DNA from: Thalassotalea mangrovi
GTDB taxonomy: Bacteria > Pseudomonadota > Gammaproteobacteria > Enterobacterales > Alteromonadaceae
Direction: 5' to 3'
Assembly: GCF_005116735.1 (NCBI RefSeq)
Contig: NZ_SWDB01000004.1
Coordinates: 1 to 64,000, forward strand
Length of the DNA stretch: 64,000 nucleotides
Shown here: piece by piece, positions 33,065 through 41,933 of the stretch
Position numbering within the stretch: the stretch's first letter is position 1
How the letters are laid out: each line of letters opens with the position of its first letter
Made by a program: the position numbers and the translations under genes
The notes under the pieces: model-generated
Told to the model about the DNA's origin: nothing
The model's database searches: none
The model's input: the letters and a program-made list of their open reading frames with translations, nothing else

Positions 33065-34180
33065 ATGTCCCTTACATCCATGGTTAAGTCCTTTTCTGCT
33101 TTCTCTCTTATCCCATTCATGGTTATCCCGGTAGCGTACGCCGAAGAACAAAAATCGGCATTTGAATCCGCCTGGGATGTAGCTGAGATCTGGGAGAACG
33201 AGGAGGGCGATTATTTTAGTTTGTCTGGCCGGCTGCATGCGGACGCGGCATGGTTTGATGCCGACCAGGGCGAGTTTAATGACTTGCTATGGCGTCGACT
33301 GCGCTTTGGCTTTAAAAGCGAGATTAACGGAGCGACGATTTCGTTTGAAGGGGATTTCGATCTCAATGATGCTCTCTCTGATAGTTATAACCGCCTTACC
33401 GATGCCAACATCGCCTGGACATTTGATAATGGCATGACATTGAAAGTGTTAAAGCAATCGGCGGGTTTTACCCTCGATGGTAAAACCTCATCGAAAAAAC
33501 TTCTGACGCCACAGCGAAATAACCTGACCAATAATCTCTGGTTCACCGCCGAGTACTTCACCGGTGTCAGTGTTACTAATTCATTTGCCGATGATTGGAC
33601 TTACTATGCCGGGCTGTTTTCCAGTGATCCCGAGGAGGAAATAGGATTTACCGAAGCGGCCTATTTCACCTTACTGGCGCTTGGTCGCGAGTTCACTGCC
33701 AACGACTGGTTTGATGGGGGCGAGATCCGCCTTGATTATGTGTACAACAAAGAAGATGAAAATGCCGGAACCCGGGACTTTGGCCATGTAAGCAGTCTGT
33801 CAGGACAGTTTCAAAAGGGCCAGTGGGGGTTGCGTACGGATTTAGCCTTCGGAAGCGGTTACTTTGACCAGGCGGATTTATTTGGCCTGGTGGTGATGCC
33901 TTATTATGATCAGAGTGAAGTCGTTCAGTATGTATTTCGTTATACCTACCTAAATAGTGATGGCGACAATGGTGTGCGTCTTGGGCGATACGAAAACCAA
34001 ATTGAAAGTGACCGCGGTGATACGTACCACGAGTTGTTTGCCGGGGTAAATTTCTTTTTAAACGAGCATAAATTCAAAATTCACCTGGGTGCCCAATACG
34101 CCAATATGGACGATGATGCCAATGATGGTGGTGAATTCGATGGTTTCGGTATTACCGGGGCGTTAAGGGTTTACTGGTAA
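33065..34180 (+). CDS. phosphate-selective porin O/P-like outer membrane protein
   Basis: A 371-residue outer-membrane beta-barrel. A signal peptide ends near VAYA (about residue 26). The sequence SLSGRLHADAAWFDAD, then many alternating strands with WRRLRFGFKSEINGATISFEGDFD, match the OprO/OprP group, and the protein ends in VYW as expected for barrel insertion. OprP proteins favour phosphate or polyphosphate, but many relatives are general or unknown. The 227 bp upstream has only one weak half of a Pho box (CTGTCAC at 32868), so phosphate control is not supported. The ATG follows GGGGG about seven bases upstream. Confidence 0.8.
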   Translation: MSLTSMVKSFSAFSLIPFMVIPVAYAEEQKSAFESAWDVAEIWENEEGDYFSLSGRLHADAAWFDADQGEFNDLLWRRLRFGFKSEINGATISFEGDFDLNDALSDSYNRLTDANIAWTFDNGMTLKVLKQSAGFTLDGKTSSKKLLTPQRNNLTNNLWFTAEYFTGVSVTNSFADDWTYYAGLFSSDPEEEIGFTEAAYFTLLALGREFTANDWFDGGEIRLDYVYNKEDENAGTRDFGHVSSLSGQFQKGQWGLRTDLAFGSGYFDQADLFGLVVMPYYDQSEVVQYVFRYTYLNSDGDNGVRLGRYENQIESDRGDTYHELFAGVNFFLNEHKFKIHLGAQYANMDDDANDGGEFDGFGITGALRVYW

Positions 34181-34190
34181 CTTGGGACAA

Positions 34191-34235
34191 AAGGTGTCTA
34201 AGGGTGTCTAAAGGTGACGAAAGGTGTTTAAGGGT
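34191..34235. repeat. 10-bp tandem repeat, degenerate
   Basis: Units of AAGGTGTCTA type follow each other at 34191, 34201, 34211 and 34221 with a partial fifth. The complement of this repeat (CACCCTTNGACA) recurs at 47948-48015. Confidence 0.75.
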
Positions 34236-34317
34236 TATGGTCATGGATGACCGGTATGCCGAAAATGCAGGAGCTATTTTCGGTGACAACGAAACGCCTT
34301 GATTTTAGGTTCCAAAT

Positions 34318-34470
34318 GTCATCCCGGTGTCGACCGGGATCTCGCTCTTTTGTTGTCGCCAGGCACAAAATCTTTGATTTTGCATGCTAGGAGCAGACTT
34401 GTCAGCGTGCTCGCTGCTTAAAGCAAAGGCCGTTCGCCATCCGAGACCTGAAACCTGAGACCTGAAACCC
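34318..34470. repeat. composite repeat element, copy B
   Basis: In order: a REP-like palindrome (GTCATCCCGG with CCGGGATCTCGC), a hairpin CAAAATC/GATTTTG, the linker ATGCTAGGA, a second hairpin around GAC-TT-GTC, the linker GTGCTC, a conserved 28-bp module (34413-34440), and 7-bp repeats of GACCTGA/AACCTGA type. The same modules in the same relative order occur in the copies at 47.7, 52.0 and 62.3 kb and in part at 58.2 kb. Confidence 0.85.
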
Positions 34471-34505
34471 GAACACCCAGCGTTTCAGAGAAAAGCTGGG
34501 TGTTC
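34471..34505 (-). terminator. hairpin after putA
   Basis: Perfect 11-bp arms GAACACCCAGC and GCTGGGTGTTC flank a 13-base loop, starting 14 bp beyond the putA stop. No T-run follows, so Rho-independent action is uncertain. Confidence 0.6.
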
Positions 34506-34518
34506 AAAAAGGAAGATA

Positions 34519-37500
34519 TTACGCATCTTCCATAGTCATTAACGATGCATTACCACCGGCGGCAGTTGTATCTATGGTAACGGTTTTCTCGGTAACCAGG
34601 CGATGCAACATGGCCGAATAACGAGCAGGGCTGATAACGGGCAAGATCGCCCCTTTACGCGCTGCCAGTTGCTCGGCTAAATAAGCCACCAGGGAACTTT
34701 GAGGACCACACACGACACCAGCAAGCACAGGATGAGCAAGTACCTCTGGCAACTGCGCTAAGCCAACCACCTGGAAGATACCAGATACCAGACCAAGCTT
34801 CTGCAATGCGCTTTCAATGGCAATGACTTCATTCAGGTAATCATCAGCAACCGCACACACGACGGTGTTGCCGGCAACCAATGCTGAAATAACGCTAACT
34901 AACCAGTATTCAAACGGCGTATTTGTGTCTCTTACTACCACCAGGGTACCACGGGATTCCAGGTAGAGTTTGTTCGACTCTCCCGTCGGCCCAGGCAAGG
35001 TAGTTGGTTTGCTAAGAGCTTTTTCAAAACTGTTGAGTTGCGCCCGCGCTGCTAGCATTGCCTGATCGAGATCCGTTTCCAGGTTCTGGACAATCGGATT
35101 TTTGGCCAGGTTGGCCAGCAACTGACGAGCGATCGAGGAGCGAATCTGTACATCGGTCATCGACCATTTGTTTTCATCACGCTTGGCCTGGCTCATGATT
35201 TTCTCAACATCGAGTTGATTGCTAGTTGTAGTCATTACCAGAATCTGCTCAACGGAAACCTGCTCTGTGGTGATGGTATCGTCGCTTACTTCCTTAACCA
35301 GACGGCTTAAATACATTGGGCCACCGGCTTTAGGACCAGTGCCAGAAAGACCACGGCCACCAAATGGCTGGACACCCACCACGGCACCAATCATGTTACG
35401 GTTTACGTAGATGTTACCGGCGCGTGAACGTTTAGTCAGGTATTCACTCTTCTCTTCAATACGGGTATGGATACCCATCGTCAATCCGAAACCGGTGGCA
35501 TTAACCTGATCGATAACCTTATCCAAATCTTTCTCTTTATAGCGAATCACGTGTACGCAAGGACCGAATACTTCTTTGGTTAATACCGACAGTTCGGAAA
35601 TTTCATACAAGCGTGGTGCGAAGAAAAAGTGGCCGGTGTCGCCCATATCCGGTACCTCACATTGATAATGCAAGGTCGCTTTATCCTGCAGGTAATCTAC
35701 GTGATTATTAAGGTTGGTAAACGCTTTATTATCAATAACCGGACCAATGTCGGTGGACAGCATAGCCGGATCGCCTACGTGCAACTCCTGCATTGCGCCT
35801 TTAATCATGTTAATCACCCGGTCGGCGATATCTTCTTGCAGGAATAATACCCGCAATGCTGAACAGCGTTGTCCGGCACTCTGGAAACCTGAGGCAATCA
35901 CATCATCGACTACCTGTTCTGGCAATGCCGTTGAATCAACAATCATACAGTTTTGACCGCCAGTTTCGGCAATCAGGGGGATCTGGTGGCCACGGCGCTC
36001 AGCCAGTTTTTGCGATATCCAGGTACCGGTCTCGGTAGAACCTGTAAACATCACAGCCTGCACTCGCTGATCAGGCACGACATGAGCACCGACCAAAGAG
36101 CCTCTGGCAATAACTGGAACGACAACGTTATCCGGCATCCCGACTTGCTGCATTAACTCGATAGTGCGTAGGGCGATTAAACTGGTTTGTTCCGCAGGTT
36201 TTGCCACTACCGTATTACCCATAACAATCGCCGCCGCGACTTGTCCAAGGAATATCGCCAACGGGAAGTTCCAAGGGCTGATACAAAGCACTACACCACG
36301 AGATTGCAATTCTTGTGACGGCAGCATTTCTTCGGCGCGAGCGGCATAATAACGACAAAAATCCACGGCTTCACGCACTTCGGCAACACCGTCTACCGGG
36401 ATTTTACCCGCTTCTTTAATGCACAGGGCGATCATCTCATCACGGTGAGATTCCAACACATCGGCAATTTTACGCAACAGGTTGGCACGCTCGGTTACTG
36501 GCGTTTCTGACCAGTTGGCAAACGCCGCCTGAGCTTTGTCGACTGCCGCTGTCATTTCTTCTGGCTGCATGTGTTTCAGGTAACCAATCACTTCATCATG
36601 ATTGGCTGGATTAATAACCGGCTCGGCGCCTTCAATGGCCGGTTGTGATGTTGCGTTAGTAAACCAATTATCCAGGTTCTCGCGCATCACACTTACCTGG
36701 TCAACGTTCGTTAAATCGATACCTTTTGAGTTGGCGCGCTCACTACCGTATATATCCAGGGACTGAGGGATCTGCGGATTGTATTTATTGACCCAGGCCT
36801 GCACCTGCTCAACCGGATCCTGTAACAGGCTTTCTACCGGGATGTCTTCATCAACGATGTTATTAACGAATGAACTGTTAGCGCCATTTTCAAGTAAACG
36901 ACGAACCAGATAAGCGAGCAGGTCCGCATGTTCACCGACCGGTGCATATACCCGGCAGGCTACCTTATCGTTACGAACCACCTGGTCATACAGTGATTCA
37001 CCCATGCCATGCAGGCGCTGGAATTCAAAGCCACTGTGGTCGTCGGTCATCTCCAGGATGGTGGCGACCGTGTATGCGTTGTGCGTTGCAAACTGCGGAT
37101 AAATGCTATCACGGTAGTCGAGCAAACGTCTTGCACAGGCTTGGTAGGAAACATCTGTTGATGGCTTGCGGGAAAATACCGGGAAGTCTTCGTAGCCTTC
37201 CACCTGAGAGATCTTAATTTCAGAATCCCAATAGGCACCTTTTACCAGGCGAACCATCATTTGTCGGTTCGCCTTTTGGGTTTGCTGGCGTACCCATTCA
37301 ATCACATACAAAGCTCGCTTCTGATAGGCCTGAACCGCAATACCAAAGCCGTCCCAACCATCGAGATCCTTGTCTGCAAATACAGCGCCAATCACATCAA
37401 GCGAGATATCCAGGCGATCCGCTTCTTCTGCATCAACAGTAAAACCGATATTGTATGATTTTGCCGCCAGCGCTAATTCTTTTAAGCGAGGGATCAATTC

Positions 37501-38304
37501 GTCCAGTACGCGCTCACGATGGGTGAATTCGTAACGAGGATGAATCGCTGAAAGTTTAATGGAAATCCCCGGGCTTTGCTGTGGTCCCTTGCCTTTTGCC
37601 GCTTTGCCGATGGCATCGATAGCGGTCATATAGCTTTGGAAGTAGCGATCCGCATCGGCCATGGTGCGCGCACCCTCTCCGAGCATGTCGTAGGAATAGG
37701 TATAACCTTTGGCTTCGGTTTTCTTGGCACGCTCAACAGCAGAGTCAATTTTTCGACCCATCACGAACTGAGTACCCATCACCTGCATGGCGTAACGCAC
37801 GGCTTTACGAATAACCGGTTCACCCAGGCGCCCCATGGTCTTTTTTAACAGGCCAAATTGCTCTTTCTTGTTTTGATCAGTGTAGTTAACCATTTTGCCG
37901 GTTAGTAACAGACCCCATGATGAAGCGTTAACAAAAATTGAGTCGGAGTTACCGATATGGGAACTCCAGTCACCTTCCGCTAATTTGTCACGAATCAGAC
38001 TATCGGCCGTTTTTTTATCTGGCACGCGAAGCAGGGCTTCTGCCAGACACATAAGTACTACACCTTCATCGGTTGATAAGGCAAATTCATTTAGCAGGGC
38101 GTCGACACCGCCTTTACCGACCTGCTCTTTGCGTATTTCAACCACCAACTGGCGGGCACGCTCCCAGGCTCTGGACTTCGCGGCAGGGCTGATTTCAGCA
38201 ATCGGTAATAGGTTGGCAAGTACCTGGTTTTCATCAGCGCGATAATGGTCGCGAATTTGCTGACGAATAGGATCTGAAGTAATAAGTTTTCCGTTAAAAA
38301 GCAT
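34519..38304 (-). CDS. putA: bifunctional proline dehydrogenase/L-glutamate-gamma-semialdehyde dehydrogenase
   Basis: A 1261-residue enzyme that oxidises proline to glutamate in two linked steps. The N-terminal half is the FAD proline dehydrogenase barrel (ISIKLSAIHPRYE, VRLVKGAYWDSEIK). The second half is an aldehyde dehydrogenase with CISPWNFPLAIF, FTGSTETG and the nucleophile Cys in SAGQRCSALR, then a C-terminal ALDH-like domain. The protein begins directly with the arm region LFNGKLITSDPIRQQI, so the ribbon-helix-helix DNA-binding domain of E. coli PutA is missing. Control is probably by the divergent Lrp-type gene. The ATG at 38304 is preferred over a TTG 13 codons earlier; neither has a strong ribosome site. 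Confidence 0.93.
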   Translation of the reverse strand: MLFNGKLITSDPIRQQIRDHYRADENQVLANLLPIAEISPAAKSRAWERARQLVVEIRKEQVGKGGVDALLNEFALSTDEGVVLMCLAEALLRVPDKKTADSLIRDKLAEGDWSSHIGNSDSIFVNASSWGLLLTGKMVNYTDQNKKEQFGLLKKTMGRLGEPVIRKAVRYAMQVMGTQFVMGRKIDSAVERAKKTEAKGYTYSYDMLGEGARTMADADRYFQSYMTAIDAIGKAAKGKGPQQSPGISIKLSAIHPRYEFTHRERVLDELIPRLKELALAAKSYNIGFTVDAEEADRLDISLDVIGAVFADKDLDGWDGFGIAVQAYQKRALYVIEWVRQQTQKANRQMMVRLVKGAYWDSEIKISQVEGYEDFPVFSRKPSTDVSYQACARRLLDYRDSIYPQFATHNAYTVATILEMTDDHSGFEFQRLHGMGESLYDQVVRNDKVACRVYAPVGEHADLLAYLVRRLLENGANSSFVNNIVDEDIPVESLLQDPVEQVQAWVNKYNPQIPQSLDIYGSERANSKGIDLTNVDQVSVMRENLDNWFTNATSQPAIEGAEPVINPANHDEVIGYLKHMQPEEMTAAVDKAQAAFANWSETPVTERANLLRKIADVLESHRDEMIALCIKEAGKIPVDGVAEVREAVDFCRYYAARAEEMLPSQELQSRGVVLCISPWNFPLAIFLGQVAAAIVMGNTVVAKPAEQTSLIALRTIELMQQVGMPDNVVVPVIARGSLVGAHVVPDQRVQAVMFTGSTETGTWISQKLAERRGHQIPLIAETGGQNCMIVDSTALPEQVVDDVIASGFQSAGQRCSALRVLFLQEDIADRVINMIKGAMQELHVGDPAMLSTDIGPVIDNKAFTNLNNHVDYLQDKATLHYQCEVPDMGDTGHFFFAPRLYEISELSVLTKEVFGPCVHVIRYKEKDLDKVIDQVNATGFGLTMGIHTRIEEKSEYLTKRSRAGNIYVNRNMIGAVVGVQPFGGRGLSGTGPKAGGPMYLSRLVKEVSDDTITTEQVSVEQILVMTTTSNQLDVEKIMSQAKRDENKWSMTDVQIRSSIARQLLANLAKNPIVQNLETDLDQAMLAARAQLNSFEKALSKPTTLPGPTGESNKLYLESRGTLVVVRDTNTPFEYWLVSVISALVAGNTVVCAVADDYLNEVIAIESALQKLGLVSGIFQVVGLAQLPEVLAHPVLAGVVCGPQSSLVAYLAEQLAARKGAILPVISPARYSAMLHRLVTEKTVTIDTTAAGGNASLMTMEDA

Positions 38305-38456
38305 GGCAAGTGGCCCGAAATTTATACTATTTTTAGTGCGCAAGATTCTAGTGAATTTGCGACAGAATATGTGAGTGATATTCAGCTAATTTCAGTGTAA
38401 TATTCGGCTAAGTTTAAAAAGTGCCAAATATTGTATTGTTTACTAAGGGTGGCGTC

Positions 38457-38930
38457 ATGAGTAGCAAACCACGTTCATTGGACCGCATCGATCTTACTAT
38501 TTTAGACACTTTGCAAAAGGATGGTCGAATTTCAAACGTTGAATTGGCAAAAAAAGTGAATTTAAGCCCCAGCCCTTGCCTGGACCGGGTAAAACGGCTT
38601 GAAAGTGAAGGTTATGTGAAGCGCTATGCAGCCATATTAAATGCTGAAAAGCTCAATATACCCATGTCTGCCTTTATACAGCTGACGTTAGATAAAACCA
38701 CCGCTGATGTCTTTAATCATTTTCGTGGCGAAGTGGTCAAATTAAAAGAGGTCGCCGAATGCCATATGGTTGCCGGCGGTTTCGATTACCTGTTAAAACT
38801 TAGGGTCACCGGCATGCGTGATTATCGTGATGTGCTCGGTAAAATTGTCGAGTTACCCGGAGTCAGCCAGACCCATACCTATGTGGTGATTGATAAGATA
38901 AAAGAAGATTTGGGGTTACCAATAATCTAA
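38457..38930 (+). CDS. Lrp/AsnC-family regulator, probable PutR
   Basis: A 158-residue Lrp-type regulator. An N-terminal helix-turn-helix (LDRIDLTILDTLQKDGRISN, then VNLSPSPCLDRVKRLESEGY) is followed by the RAM ligand domain (MVAGGFDYLLKLRV). It is divergent from putA with about 150 bp between start codons. Lrp-type activators called PutR switch on proline breakdown in several proteobacteria, replacing the DNA-binding domain missing from this PutA. The ATG at 38457 has AGGGTGG nearby; the frame opens 12 codons earlier. The regulatory target is inferred from position. Confidence 0.82.
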   Translation: MSSKPRSLDRIDLTILDTLQKDGRISNVELAKKVNLSPSPCLDRVKRLESEGYVKRYAAILNAEKLNIPMSAFIQLTLDKTTADVFNHFRGEVVKLKEVAECHMVAGGFDYLLKLRVTGMRDYRDVLGKIVELPGVSQTHTYVVIDKIKEDLGLPII

Positions 38931-38950
38931 GACTCAAAGCAACCATATTT

Positions 38951-38993
38951 CAAGGGGTCAGAGTTGTTGAATATCAACAACTCTGACCCCTTG
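38951..38993. repeat. REP-like hairpin, copy 2, inside a gene end
   Basis: A perfect 20-bp inverted repeat (38951-38970 with 38974-38993) with a 3-base loop. It lies between the convergent Lrp and macrodomain genes and overlaps the end of the latter. The core is shared with the hairpin at 62-96. Confidence 0.85.
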
Positions 38994-39498
38994 AAATTAA
39001 TTCTCTGTTCCAGATCGCCATAATCGCGTCGTTAAACAGGTAAAACTGAATATTCAACCCGGAATAGTCAGGCCGTTGACAAACGTCGATAGCAATTTCG
39101 GCCGCTTCCTCAATCGGGTAGCCGTATATACCACAGGAAATTGCCGGAAAGGCGATGGACTTGCAATGGTGGTCTAACGCCAGGGTTAAGGCGTTTTGGT
39201 AACTTGCTGCCAGAGTTTGTTGTGGCGTTTTGTCGCTTTGGTATATCGGGCCTGCGGTGTGTATGACGTACTTGGCGGCAAGATTACCGGCGCTGGTGAT
39301 CCTGGCCTCGCCAAAAGGACAGCGGATACCGTTTATCGCTGGCACTTTCTTGCACACAGATAATAATTCCGGGCCAGCGGCGCGGTGGATTGCCGCGTCA
39401 ACACCACCACCGCCAAGCATGCGTGGGTTTGCCGCATTGACGATGGCATCGACTTTAGCGGTGGTTATGTCACCCTGAATGATATTTATTGTTCCCAT
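38974..39498 (-). CDS. macrodomain protein, O-acetyl-ADP-ribose deacetylase-like
   Basis: A 174-residue macrodomain. The ADP-ribose-binding motifs are [20 protein letters not shown] (21-40) with the catalytic-type Asn and Asp, and [12 protein letters not shown]. This matches the YmdB/MacroD group, which removes acetyl from O-acetyl-ADP-ribose or ADP-ribose from proteins; YmdB also tunes RNase III in E. coli. The last residues SRGQSC and the stop codon are encoded inside the REP-like hairpin at 38951-38993, so the native C-terminus was probably replaced when that repeat arrived. The gene is convergent with the Lrp gene. Confidence 0.88.
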   Translation of the reverse strand: MGTINIIQGDITTAKVDAIVNAANPRMLGGGGVDAAIHRAAGPELLSVCKKVPAINGIRCPFGEARITSAGNLAAKYVIHTAGPIYQSDKTPQQTLAASYQNALTLALDHHCKSIAFPAISCGIYGYPIEEAAEIAIDVCQRPDYSGLNIQFYLFNDAIMAIWNRELISRGQSC

Positions 39499-39671
39499 CC
39501 CTTACTCTCCCATATTGAAATTTAACTATGGTTGTTGTGGCGAATTTCTTCAAAAAAAACAAAGCGTTTTTTAATTATTGTGCTATATTGCCAGAAGATA
39601 TTGATTGCTTTTCGACCAGGTTGGGTGGTTAAGTGATTGTAATTGTTAGCGGTAAATTTTGGAGTAGCTAG

Positions 39672-39938
39672 ATGAAAAACAAGATGATGACACTTGCGGG
39701 GATGGTATTTGCTCTCGGTCTTGCAGGCTGTTCAAGTAACGAAATGTTAGAAAAAAATGTTGCCGATCTTAATATGAAGGTCGATAATCTGTCCGCTCAG
39801 GTGGATAGCCTTAGTAGCGAAGTTGCGGATCTTAAAGTGCAACAACAACAGGCTACTGCTGACGCGATGGCGGCAAAAGAAATGGCCGCAGAAGCGAATG
39901 AACGCGTTGATAACGTGGTTGAATCTTACAAGAAATAA
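39672..39938 (+). CDS. lpp: murein lipoprotein (Lpp family)
   Basis: An 88-residue lipoprotein. The signal peptide ends in the lipobox LAGC, followed by a continuous coiled coil with heptad pattern (NVADLNMKVDNLSAQVDSLS and onward) and a C-terminal YKK. In E. coli the last Lys of Lpp is joined to peptidoglycan by L,D-transpeptidases; the terminal Lys here allows the same. The gene is a single unit with a strong terminator and faces an L,D-transpeptidase gene only 114 bp away. Confidence 0.88.
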   Translation: MKNKMMTLAGMVFALGLAGCSSNEMLEKNVADLNMKVDNLSAQVDSLSSEVADLKVQQQQATADAMAAKEMAAEANERVDNVVESYKK

Positions 39939-39946
39939 GCGATTCA

Positions 39947-39992
39947 TCCAGGCACAGAAAAACGGGCAACGCCCGTTTTTTTTGTGCCTGGA
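39947..39992. terminator. strong terminator after lpp
   Basis: Outer arms TCCAGGCACA and TGTGCCTGGA enclose AAAAACGGGC and GCCCGTTTTT with a 3-base loop. The whole inverted repeat spans 46 bp and includes a T-run on each strand. A few 7-bp repeat units (AAGCTGT type) follow at 40001-40040. Confidence 0.93.
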
Positions 39993-40052
39993 TGGCTATA
40001 AGCTTCAAGCAATAAGCTGTAAGTAGCTTTAATATGAAGCTTAGTGTGTTGA

Positions 40053-41009
40053 TTACAGGCTTCCGGCTTCACTAACTTGGCTGTTGTCCTGCTCATTGGC
40101 ATAACTACCGGGCGATATCTGCATCGGGATGCCTTTCGGAGATTTCACATACTCTTCTAACAGCCCCAGTAGATCGGGGTCGTTGCCAAGAAAATTCTTC
40201 ACCCCATCAGAAAATGGCAGCAGGCTTGGCTGTTGGTGATTTTCCAGGGACAAAGGCGAATGCACCTCAATCAGGCGGGTATTCGGCTCTTGGTAAGTCA
40301 TTTTTATCGGCTGGTCGATGATGGTCACTTTGGTGCCGATATCTATTTCGTTAAATAACCATTCAATATCTTTCGGGTACATACGAATACAACCAGAACT
40401 TACCCGCATGCCAATGCCAAAGCGTTGGTTAGTGCCGTGGATCAGATAAACGCTTTGGCCAAGGCGTAGCGCATGATCACCAAGCGGGTTTTCCGGACCT
40501 GCTGGTATCACTTTCGGCATCGGCGTACCGTGTTGCTGCTGATATTCCTCGCGCTTATCATCGGTCGGATACCAGTCTGGCTTGTGTCGCTTTTCGCTGA
40601 TGTGTGAAATCAGCGTAGGGGTGGAGTCTCCGATTTTACCAATACCGACCGGAAACACATGCACCTTATTACTTTCCTCTGGGAAATAATACAAACGTAA
40701 TTCCGATAAATTGACCACAATCCCTTCGCGTTTTGCGTATGGCAGGATCATCTGACTCGGAATAGTCAGCACCATACCGGGTTTTAGTCGAGTCGGATCA
40801 ACGCCAGGATTTGATTCCATCAAGGCCAGAAATCCAATATCATATTGTTCGGCAATCTTTTGAAAATAATCACCTTTTTCAACAGTATGGTAAGTAATAC
40901 TGCCAATTAATCGGCCATTATCCGGGGTTAACGTGTATTCTTTGGCATTAGAGGCGGAGCTGAGGACGATTAGAATCAGTGAAACAAGAAAAAGTACTGC
41001 GTTTTTCAA
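40053..41009 (-). CDS. L,D-transpeptidase with LysM domain
   Basis: A 318-residue exported enzyme of the ErfK/YbiS/YcfS type. A signal peptide (about 1-22) is followed by a LysM domain (YHTVEKGDYFQKIAEQYDI, about 40-85) and the YkuD catalytic domain with IHGTNQRFGIG and the active Cys in VSSGCIRMYPKDIEW. Such enzymes attach the murein lipoprotein to peptidoglycan or make 3-3 cross-links. The convergent neighbour is an lpp gene, so anchoring that lipoprotein is the likely task. An alternative is cross-linking; the sequence alone cannot decide. Confidence 0.9.
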   Translation of the reverse strand: MKNAVLFLVSLILIVLSSASNAKEYTLTPDNGRLIGSITYHTVEKGDYFQKIAEQYDIGFLALMESNPGVDPTRLKPGMVLTIPSQMILPYAKREGIVVNLSELRLYYFPEESNKVHVFPVGIGKIGDSTPTLISHISEKRHKPDWYPTDDKREEYQQQHGTPMPKVIPAGPENPLGDHALRLGQSVYLIHGTNQRFGIGMRVSSGCIRMYPKDIEWLFNEIDIGTKVTIIDQPIKMTYQEPNTRLIEVHSPLSLENHQQPSLLPFSDGVKNFLGNDPDLLGLLEEYVKSPKGIPMQISPGSYANEQDNSQVSEAGSL

Positions 41010-41132
41010 TAGCTGCTATCCATAGTATGACAATTGCTGACAGCTAGTTTACTCTGACCAGTGATTAATTACCAGACAGCGATATCGACATTAAAGCAGA
41101 TATACTTAAGCCAGAGAATAATATAAGGATTG

Positions 41133-41903
41133 ATGGTGTTTGATTTACCGATACGAAATTTAAAAGATCAGGTCAGCGATATCGAGTGGCAGACGCGGAT
41201 TGATCTTGCCGCCTGTTACCAGCTGGTTGCCTACTTTGGCTGGGACGACCTGATATATACCCATATTTCCGCCCGCATCCCCGAAACCGAACACTTTCTG
41301 ATCAACGCTTTTGGTATTACGTTTGATGAAGTTTGCGCCTCGAACCTGGTAAAAATCGATATTGACGGCAATATACTTGATGGTGGTCCATTTCAGATAA
41401 ATCCGGCAGGTTTTACCATACACAGCGCCATTCATCAGGTGCGCCATGATGCGGGGTGCGTTTTGCATCTTCACACCGTTCCGACCATAGCGGTCGCCAG
41501 CCAGCCAAACGGCTTGTTGCCGTTAAGTCAGTATTCGATGTTTTCAATCGCTTCAATGGCCTACCATGAATATGAGGGGTTGGCGGTAAACCCGGCAGAG
41601 AAGAAGCGTTTGCAGGACAATCTCGGTAATCACCATCATATGCTGCTCCGAAACCATGGTGCGCTTACGGTAGGAAACACCATCGGCGATGCCTTTATGC
41701 GCATGTATGATTTAAATCGTGCCTGTGAAATTCAACTGGCCATACAGGGCAGTGGTGTGGAATCCATAAGTGTTGGACAGCCCATCATCGATAATATTTA
41801 TGCCCAGGCGAATATCGTTCATAGCGGTACAACCGGGGGTCAAAAAGCCTGGCCAGCAATGTTGCGCAAGGCTTATAAAATAAACCCGGATTTCATTAAA
41901 TAA
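41133..41903 (+). CDS. class II aldolase/adducin family protein
   Basis: A 256-residue protein of the class II aldolase/adducin family. Visible are YTHISARIP, INAFGITFDEV, the zinc-binding pair VLHLHTVPT and the third histidine in LLRNHGALTVG. Members cleave or epimerise sugar phosphates, while a subgroup without a phosphate site has unknown roles. It lies 30 bp before an enolase-superfamily dehydratase, which hints at sugar-acid breakdown. A TTG directly before the ATG is the alternative start. No transporter or sugar kinase is present nearby. Confidence 0.8.
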   Translation: MVFDLPIRNLKDQVSDIEWQTRIDLAACYQLVAYFGWDDLIYTHISARIPETEHFLINAFGITFDEVCASNLVKIDIDGNILDGGPFQINPAGFTIHSAIHQVRHDAGCVLHLHTVPTIAVASQPNGLLPLSQYSMFSIASMAYHEYEGLAVNPAEKKRLQDNLGNHHHMLLRNHGALTVGNTIGDAFMRMYDLNRACEIQLAIQGSGVESISVGQPIIDNIYAQANIVHSGTTGGQKAWPAMLRKAYKINPDFIK

Positions 41904-41933
41904 CAGGTTCAGGAATTGCAGGAAGGAATCACC

